From Candidatus Saccharibacteria bacterium UBA3749 (GTDB taxonomy: Bacteria; Patescibacteriota; Saccharimonadia; Saccharimonadales; Saccharimonadaceae), in NCBI GenBank assembly GCA_002371235.1, contig DFGN01000011.1:1-18677 (forward strand): a stretch of DNA of 18,677 bases. Reading direction: 5' to 3'. The notes under the pieces were generated by a model. It was not told the DNA's origin, did not search any database, and worked only from the letters and a program-made list of their open reading frames with translations. Shown one piece after another: positions 14,511-18,677 of the stretch; positions within the stretch are counted from its first letter, which is position 1, and every line of letters starts with the position of its first letter. A program made the position numbers and the translations under genes.

Positions 14511-14924
14511 ATGAAAAAGAAGAAAATCCCAGACTCAGTCACAATTAATCGCAAGGCCAAATTTGACTACGTACTCGGCGATGATATTTCTGTTGGGATG
14601 GTGTTAACTGGACCAGAGGTGCGCCTAATCCGAGACCACCACGTACAACTAAAAGGTTCATTTGTAACGATTCGGAATGGAGAACTGTGGTTAAACAACT
14701 TAACTCTAGGCGCAGATACAGCCCGAAATATCAAACTCCTCGCGACACGAAAGCAGATTGATATGTTGGAACAAGAAAAAGTAGCAGGTTCTACTATCGT
14801 TCCAGTGAAGCTACTCGGTGGCGGCCGGCATATCAAGCTAGTGATTGCCGTAGGGAAAGGCAAGAAAAAATACGACAAACGACAAACAATCAAGAAAAGA
14901 GATATAGAGCGAGGGAGATATTAA
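14511..14924 (+). CDS. smpB: SsrA-binding protein SmpB (short form)
   Basis: SmpB binds tmRNA and brings it to stalled ribosomes for trans-translation. The protein has the N-terminal NRKAKFDYVL, VLTGPEVRLIR, GELWLNNL and the C-terminal GKGKKKYDKRQTIKKRDIERGRY tail that reads the empty mRNA channel. At 137 residues it is shorter than the usual 150-160. The segment that in most SmpB proteins reads roughly NHxPxRxRKLLLHK is shortened to ADTARNIKLLATRKQ, so part of the tmRNA-contact loop is missing. The start is the leaderless ATG 6 nt after a -10 box. Its stop TAA shares a base with the next ATG (TAATG). No tmRNA gene is in this window. Confidence 0.9.
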   Translation: MKKKKIPDSVTINRKAKFDYVLGDDISVGMVLTGPEVRLIRDHHVQLKGSFVTIRNGELWLNNLTLGADTARNIKLLATRKQIDMLEQEKVAGSTIVPVKLLGGGRHIKLVIAVGKGKKKYDKRQTIKKRDIERGRY

Positions 14925-15706
14925 TGAAAATTTATTCTTGGAATGTAAATGGATTAAGAGCGATAATTCGTAAAGGTGCTTTAGCCGGCTTTATCGATAA
15001 ATATCATCCCGACATCCTTTGCCTACAAGAAACTAAAGCGAAGCAGGGACAGGCAGAAATCGATTTACCAGAATATGAAGAATTATGGAACTCGGCAGAA
15101 CGGCCAGGGTATGCTGGAACGGCGATTTTTACTAAAATCAAGCCACTATCTATACGTTATGATTTACCAACAAATAAAAAGCTAGCCGATCAGTTTGGTG
15201 ACCCATTAGCGGAAGGAAGAGTGCTAACGGCGGAGTTTGAGAAATTTTTCCTAGTTAATGTATACACTCCAAATTCCAAAAACGCCTTGGAGAGATTAGA
15301 ACTGCGCGAAAAACTGTGGGACCCGGAGTTTTTGGAGTATTTGACAAACTTAGAGCAAACTAAACCAGTAGTAGTATGTGGTGATTTCAATGCGGCACAT
15401 GAGGAAATCGATATCGCAAGGCCAAAAACCAATCATCACTCGGCAGGTTTTACCGATGAAGAAAGGCAGGGAATTAGTCGCCTAATTACAGCTGGGTTCG
15501 TTGATACTTTTAGGCATCTTAATCCGGAATCGGTGCGGTACACCTGGTGGTCACATTGGGGACATGCTCGCGAGAATAATGTGGGGTGGAGAATTGATTA
15601 TTTCTTTATTTCAAAAAGATTAGAGAAGAATCTAAAATCGGCCGAAATCTATGAGGACATACTTGGCTCGGATCATTGTCCGATTTCAATTGAACTGGAG
15701 GTATAA
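14924..15706 (+). CDS. xth: Exonuclease III-type AP endonuclease
   Basis: This enzyme cuts DNA at abasic sites and removes 3' blocks in base excision repair. The 260-residue protein has the full EEP-fold motif set: NVNGLRA (Asn7), LQETK (Glu36, metal ligand), YAGTAIF, NVYTPNS, CGDFNAAH (Asp154, Asn156), YTWWS, WRIDYFF (Asp225) and GSDHCP (Asp250-His251). The length is typical for Xth. The ATG overlaps the smpB stop by one base (TAATG), so translation is coupled, with the upstream region of smpB supplying AGGGAG as Shine-Dalgarno. It is a complete and apparently active enzyme. ExoA and Xth cannot be told apart by eye. Confidence 0.95.
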   Translation: MKIYSWNVNGLRAIIRKGALAGFIDKYHPDILCLQETKAKQGQAEIDLPEYEELWNSAERPGYAGTAIFTKIKPLSIRYDLPTNKKLADQFGDPLAEGRVLTAEFEKFFLVNVYTPNSKNALERLELREKLWDPEFLEYLTNLEQTKPVVVCGDFNAAHEEIDIARPKTNHHSAGFTDEERQGISRLITAGFVDTFRHLNPESVRYTWWSHWGHARENNVGWRIDYFFISKRLEKNLKSAEIYEDILGSDHCPISIELEV

Positions 15707-15709
15707 ATT

Positions 15710-16489
15710 ATGGATTATTTTGAAAAACTAGACAATAACCCGTACCAAGATTTAAAATGGAATGTTCCTGAGCAGAAGTGGGGTTTAGTCAATATCGTTG
15801 GTGGTAATAAACAAAATTTTAAGACCGAAATCCGAATTGCCGAATATATGATTGGTGCTTATCCGATAAAGGAGGCTTGGGTAATTTTTCCGGATGTATT
15901 AAAGAAAGACTTACCGAATCTACCAAACTTTAAATTTTTACCCGCAACCGAAACTGGCTCTTTTGCAGAAAGCCAAGAGCTAATTGATGTTTTTAATGCC
16001 GCAGATTACAACTTAGTACTAGGTGATTTGTCCCGCAATTCAATCACCGGTAAGGCGATAGCGAGCGCAGTCAAAAGTTCCGAAAAAACGACACTGATTA
16101 CCCGCGACGCAGTTGATTTGCTCGCCGATAATACACCGGAACGGTGGTTAATGAATGAAAACGTTGTAATAATAGCATCAGTGATGCAATTACAAAAGGT
16201 ACTTCGTGCCGTATACTACCCAAAGATGCTTCTTGCGTCATCATCATTAATTCAGGTCGCCGAGATACTACACAAGTTTACTCTAAGCTACCCAGTCAGT
16301 ATAGTGACCCTACATTCCGGACAAGTATTGATAGCTACCCGCGGCGTAGTAAAGAGTGTCGCACTAGAGAAAACCAATTACTTACCAATTAATGTTTGGA
16401 ATGGTGAGATGGCAGCAAAGATAGCCGGGATGAATTTATATAATCCTAGTGATTTTATTGGTGCAGCGATTGCCGCAATAGTAGCGTAG
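15710..16489 (+). CDS. Hypothetical protein, possibly a degenerate ribokinase-fold / NAD(P)HX dehydratase relative
   Basis: I do not firmly recognise this 259-residue protein. Its order of elements loosely follows the YjeF C-terminal (ADP-dependent NAD(P)H-hydrate dehydratase) domain: GLVNIVGGNKQNF, a central VLGDLSRNS where that family has GPGLG, TLITRDAVDLL where it has DADALNLL, then SIVTLHSGQVLIATRGVV and a final Ala-rich helix. The catalytic GxGD motif near the C-terminus is not visible; NPSDFIGAAIAA takes its place. If the relation is right the enzyme is either inactive or altered. GGAGGT (15697-15702) lies 7 nt before the ATG, and only 3 nt separate it from the nuclease gene, so it is the last gene of the dnaE-smpB-xth run. 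Confidence 0.45.
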   Translation: MDYFEKLDNNPYQDLKWNVPEQKWGLVNIVGGNKQNFKTEIRIAEYMIGAYPIKEAWVIFPDVLKKDLPNLPNFKFLPATETGSFAESQELIDVFNAADYNLVLGDLSRNSITGKAIASAVKSSEKTTLITRDAVDLLADNTPERWLMNENVVIIASVMQLQKVLRAVYYPKMLLASSSLIQVAEILHKFTLSYPVSIVTLHSGQVLIATRGVVKSVALEKTNYLPINVWNGEMAAKIAGMNLYNPSDFIGAAIAAIVA

Positions 16490-16516
16490 GATACATAGCA
16501 CCATTATTAATTGAGC

Positions 16517-16552
16517 AAAAAACGTGTAGTAATAGCTGGATAATTAACTACG
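16517..16552 (-). terminator. Terminator of the CDP-alcohol phosphatidyltransferase gene
   Basis: On the - strand, CGTAG(T)TAAT pairs with ATTACTAC(A)CG around a 9-nt loop and is followed by six T. The 5' arm overlaps the last codons of the gene. It sits between two convergent genes. Confidence 0.6.
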
Positions 16553-17203
16553 CTTCTGCTTACGTTTATTAGTAGCAGAATCGGTAAGCTGTTTCTCAAT
16601 ATCTACCGCATCACGAGACACGTTCTTGCGACGCTGGCGCAAGAAAAACCAAATAAAGACGAAAATAGAACAACCAAAAGCAAATAAACCAATCTTTATC
16701 GGCGTGGGCCAACTGGTAGCAAACAGAATAAAAGCATTAACCATACCGAGACAAATCGTATATAAATACCGGCGCGCCAAGACAATTTTCTTGGCAAGTG
16801 GAAAGTTCCGCTTGGTTAGAGAGTTCTTAGTACAGTTATCCGGGTGGCCGAAGAGCTTACCGTATAATACCAGCTCCAAAGAACCACAAACAAATGTATA
16901 GTAAATAATCACAATAAGGCCAACAATCCAATTTACTTGAAGCGTACAAAATAATACCTGGCCCGCTGCGAGCAAAACATCAGAAACAATATCAAACTGC
17001 GCCGCATACTTGCGATACTTTGGTGTCTTATCCTTAGGAAAGGGCCATTTACGAGCACAGGTGCCATCAAAAGTATCTGTAAGCTCTGCGGTCAGGAATA
17101 TAATAAAAGCATTCTCTGCAGGTGAACCTACAAACGATAAGACGATTAGGATAATGCTTAGTATTAATCTAGATAATGTTAATATGTCTGCTAAATATTT
17201 CAT
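16544..17203 (-). CDS. CDP-alcohol phosphatidyltransferase family membrane enzyme
   Basis: These enzymes swap CMP on a CDP-alcohol for another alcohol to make a phospholipid headgroup. The 219-residue protein has several membrane segments and the signature D43xxD46GxxAR51...D71xxxD75. The metal-binding aspartates are all present, but two points differ from the classic DxxDGxxAR(x)8G(x)3D(x)3D: the AR-to-D71 gap is about seven residues longer, with a charged insert (KDKTPKYRK), and the glycine is Ala67. The C-terminal tail is hydrophilic and basic. I place the start at 17203, not at an ATG six bases upstream, because the -10 box TATAAT ends 7 nt before it and the upstream ATG is only one base from that box. 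The product (PG-phosphate, PI-like or other) cannot be told. Confidence 0.78.
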   Translation of the reverse strand: MKYLADILTLSRLILSIILIVLSFVGSPAENAFIIFLTAELTDTFDGTCARKWPFPKDKTPKYRKYAAQFDIVSDVLLAAGQVLFCTLQVNWIVGLIVIIYYTFVCGSLELVLYGKLFGHPDNCTKNSLTKRNFPLAKKIVLARRYLYTICLGMVNAFILFATSWPTPIKIGLFAFGCSIFVFIWFFLRQRRKNVSRDAVDIEKQLTDSATNKRKQKRS

Positions 17204-17210
17204 GACCATA

Positions 17211-17219
17211 ATTATAACA
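17211..17219 (-). promoter_or_regulatory. Extended -10 promoter of the CDP-alcohol transferase (leaderless start)
   Basis: On the - strand, TGTTATAAT (17219-17211) ends 7 nt before the ATG at 17203, with no Shine-Dalgarno between them. Confidence 0.65.
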
Positions 17220-17232
17220 AATGCCGACGATT

Positions 17233-17258
17233 ATGACAAAGTATGTACTATTTGTCAT
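17233..17258. repeat. AT-rich inverted repeat upstream of the CDP-alcohol transferase promoter
   Basis: ATGACAAA (17233-17240) is mirrored perfectly by TTTGTCAT (17251-17258) with a 10-nt spacer. It lies about 15 bases upstream of the extended -10 on the - strand, where a regulator could bind, in the gap between the two - strand genes. A second short inverted repeat, AAGTTG-T-CAACTT, is at 17316-17328 and may be a weak terminator of the upstream glycosyltransferase. Both are tentative. Confidence 0.3.
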
Positions 17259-17346
17259 TACAAAAGGCTTTCAGGGTTGTTTCGCCAATGGCAGAGTTAT
17301 AGGTTTCATAAATATAAGTTGTCAACTTGATGTACATGTGCCAGTA

Positions 17347-18585
17347 TTACTTATGCTTGGAAACTATGGAATCAAATATTTTTTCAAGTTGAACAATCCT
17401 ATTTGATATTAAAATTTCGCAGCGATGCGCCAACATAACTCGACTCATCTTCTCAATTTGCTCTGGATTATTAATTAAACCATTCAGCGCTGCGGCCATC
17501 GAAGCTGGAGACCGATCTTTAGACATTATAAAACTGCCGGCCGGAACAACTTCTTTCATATCTGGATCACAGAAGAAGACCGGTACACCGTAGGCCTCGG
17601 CTTCAATCAAAGTCATCCCAAAGGTGTCATAGTTATATGATACTAGAATATCAAGATGAGAACCAGCAATCGCGCCTGTAAGCTCTTTAAATGGCACGTT
17701 GCCGTGAAACACCACATTAAGATGGTGTTTTTTTGAAAATCGCTGCGCACGAGCCAAAGCATTACCGTCACCATATACATCTAACCGATATTTACCCACA
17801 ACATGAACGAGTGCTTCTAAAAATGGAAGAAGACGTTTCTCATTAGAAACACGTGAGTGCCAAATAATTTTCAACTCCTCGCCTGGTGATAAGACTTTAA
17901 CTGGAGGATCAATCGGTGACTTGGAATCGGGGAAGCCATTCGGAAAAACTTGATGTGGCTGCGTAACACCATAGTGAATTAGTTTCTTCAAAAAGTGCTG
18001 AGAGGGAGCTAGAACCAAATCGGCGGAGTTGGCATGATTTACCATCATCGTCCACATTTTGGCTTTGGCTATCGTGTCGGCTAGATAGTTATCGCGGCGT
18101 ACTCTGATGGGATGAGATAAATACCACGAGTGGAACCAATTTAAAAGCGTCGCTACAATAGTACGAAATCCAAACGGAATTAAATCAGCCTCGCCCATAT
18201 CTTCACGACCATGCATCACCTGAACGGTCGGAATGTGAAATCTGCGCCCTAATCGGAGCCCAGCAATTGAGCAACCAGACTCGTAATGTATGTAAAAAAC
18301 ATCGAATTGTTGAATCTCCGGATGCTCAGTTAAGAGCCAGTGCTCTATGATGCCAGGGCGGCGCGAGACCGGAGTAAGGCCACGAAAGCATAGCTTGCAA
18401 GAAGGGACTGGAAAGATATTCTGTTTTGCTAAGGCTTTAAGCTCTTTGGGCGATTTCGGATAACTCGTGCTAAAGACATAAACCGTATGACCTCTAGCTT
18501 CAAGGGCTGCTTTCTGGGCGTTAATGGAACTCACGATGCCACCGGTTAAATCTAAATAGCAGTCAGAAAAGAAAGCAATCTTCAT
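17347..18585 (-). CDS. GT4-type glycosyltransferase (GT-B fold)
   Basis: The 412-residue protein is a GT-B enzyme of the group 1/GT4 type that transfers a sugar from a nucleotide donor. The N-terminal half has the start strand KIAFFSDCY, the Gly-rich TGGIVSSINAQKAALEARGHTV loop and HYESG. The C-terminal half has the donor-site segment IIWHSRVSNEKRLLPFLEAL, YGDGNAL, FHGNVPF and DTFGMTLIEAEAYGVPVFFCDPD, the usual E-x7-E-type motif. It has no transmembrane segment, so it is probably peripheral. A lipid-headgroup enzyme lies downstream on the same strand, and GalU- and ManC-like enzymes elsewhere in the window could supply donors, so a glycolipid such as a glycosyl-diacylglycerol or a PimA-like product is plausible. 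The mRNA is predicted leaderless. Confidence 0.88.
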   Translation of the reverse strand: MKIAFFSDCYLDLTGGIVSSINAQKAALEARGHTVYVFSTSYPKSPKELKALAKQNIFPVPSCKLCFRGLTPVSRRPGIIEHWLLTEHPEIQQFDVFYIHYESGCSIAGLRLGRRFHIPTVQVMHGREDMGEADLIPFGFRTIVATLLNWFHSWYLSHPIRVRRDNYLADTIAKAKMWTMMVNHANSADLVLAPSQHFLKKLIHYGVTQPHQVFPNGFPDSKSPIDPPVKVLSPGEELKIIWHSRVSNEKRLLPFLEALVHVVGKYRLDVYGDGNALARAQRFSKKHHLNVVFHGNVPFKELTGAIAGSHLDILVSYNYDTFGMTLIEAEAYGVPVFFCDPDMKEVVPAGSFIMSKDRSPASMAAALNGLINNPEQIEKMSRVMLAHRCEILISNRIVQLEKIFDSIVSKHK

Positions 18586-18592
18586 ATTTAGA

Positions 18593-18601
18593 ATTATAAC
18601 A
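18593..18601 (-). promoter_or_regulatory. Extended -10 promoter of the glycosyltransferase (leaderless start)
   Basis: On the - strand, TGTTATAAT ends 7 nt before the ATG at 18585. No Shine-Dalgarno and no clear -35 are seen. Confidence 0.65.
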
Positions 18602-18628
18602 CTTTGTTGTAGCTAATAAAACAAAACC

Positions 18629-18637
18629 TGCTATAAT
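18629..18637 (+). promoter_or_regulatory. Extended -10 promoter of a gene beyond the window end
   Basis: TGCTATAAT at 18629-18637 is divergent from the glycosyltransferase promoter. A transcript starting near 18644 would begin a few bases before the riboswitch-like sequence. Confidence 0.7.
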
Positions 18638-18648
18638 AAATATATTAA

Positions 18649-18677
18649 TATCAAGAAGGAGCGAGGGAACGGCCCCA
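18649..18677 (+). promoter_or_regulatory. 5' part of a probable SAM-I (S-box) riboswitch, cut by the window end
   Basis: The sequence TATCAAGAAGG then GAGGGAACGGCCCCA matches the order and spacing of the S-box 5' side as I know it: AUCAAGAGAGG, then GAGGGA, then GGCCC of the P2/kink-turn region. AAGGAG here could be mistaken for a Shine-Dalgarno, but no start codon follows at a usable distance before the window ends. The rest of the aptamer (P3, P4, the closing P1) is outside, so the fold cannot be completed. The gene beyond would be expected to be metK or a methionine gene. Confidence 0.6.

Noticed and set aside
17204..17209. ATG at 17209 as start of the CDP-alcohol transferase
   Set aside because: It lies one base after the -10 box, so it would fall upstream of the predicted transcript start; the ATG at 17203 fits the shared spacing.
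1..18677. Alternative genetic code with UGA as Gly (SR1/Gracilibacteria)
   Set aside because: Several genes end naturally at TGA with a properly placed overlapping start codon, and none of the genes contains internal in-frame TGA.
18655..18677. AAGGAG near the window end as a Shine-Dalgarno of a new gene
   Set aside because: No start codon follows in the remaining 16 bases, and the surrounding bases fit the S-box order better.

Overview
The window looks like a compact genome segment from a Patescibacteria/CPR organism, most likely Saccharibacteria (TM7). This is inferred from the style of the proteins, about 40-45% GC, very tight gene packing and minimal gene content; no database search was run. 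Genes end in TAA, TAG and TGA (the Mur ligase, the hydrolase and the first FemAB protein end in TGA), so the UGA-recoded SR1/Gracilibacteria code is excluded. There are no tRNA or rRNA genes, no CRISPR array and no transposase.

Layout. (1) 1-1735, + strand: the 3' part of tuf, a large imperfect hairpin, a terminator whose loop doubles as the next promoter's -35, then rpsJ with a leader hairpin and its own terminator. (2) 1755-3208, - strand: a mannose-1-phosphate guanylyltransferase-like gene, more GC-rich than its neighbours, with a consensus promoter, a long leader and a hairpin that holds the start codon in its stem. (3) 3309-8564, + strand: an overlapping operon of a Mur ligase-like protein, a 21-codon ORF, an alpha/beta hydrolase, a DegT-type PLP enzyme and two tandem FemAB-type aminoacyltransferases, read as a cell-wall modification operon. 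(4) 8570-10751, + strand: an HdeD-like membrane protein, a GalU-like nucleotidyltransferase, a single-span membrane protein and a membrane-anchored protein with a CxC hexad repeat, ending in a terminator. (5) 10754-16489, + strand: dnaE, smpB, an exonuclease III-type nuclease and an unrecognised protein resembling a degenerate ribokinase/NAD(P)HX-dehydratase fold. (6) 16517-18598, - strand: a CDP-alcohol phosphatidyltransferase with a terminator, and a GT4 glycosyltransferase, a plausible glycolipid pair. (7) 18629-18677, + strand: a promoter and the first part of what looks like a SAM-I (S-box) riboswitch, cut off by the window end.

The clearest shared signal is promoter architecture. Five genes (Mur ligase, dnaE, smpB, CDP-alcohol transferase, glycosyltransferase) have an extended -10 box TGnTATAAT placed 6 or 7 nt before the ATG, with no Shine-Dalgarno, so their mRNAs should be leaderless. 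Other genes keep good Shine-Dalgarno sites, so the organism seems to use both initiation modes. Functionally the window joins translation, replication/repair and envelope building: GDP- and UDP-sugar supply, peptidoglycan cross-bridge chemistry and lipid headgroup/glycolipid synthesis.
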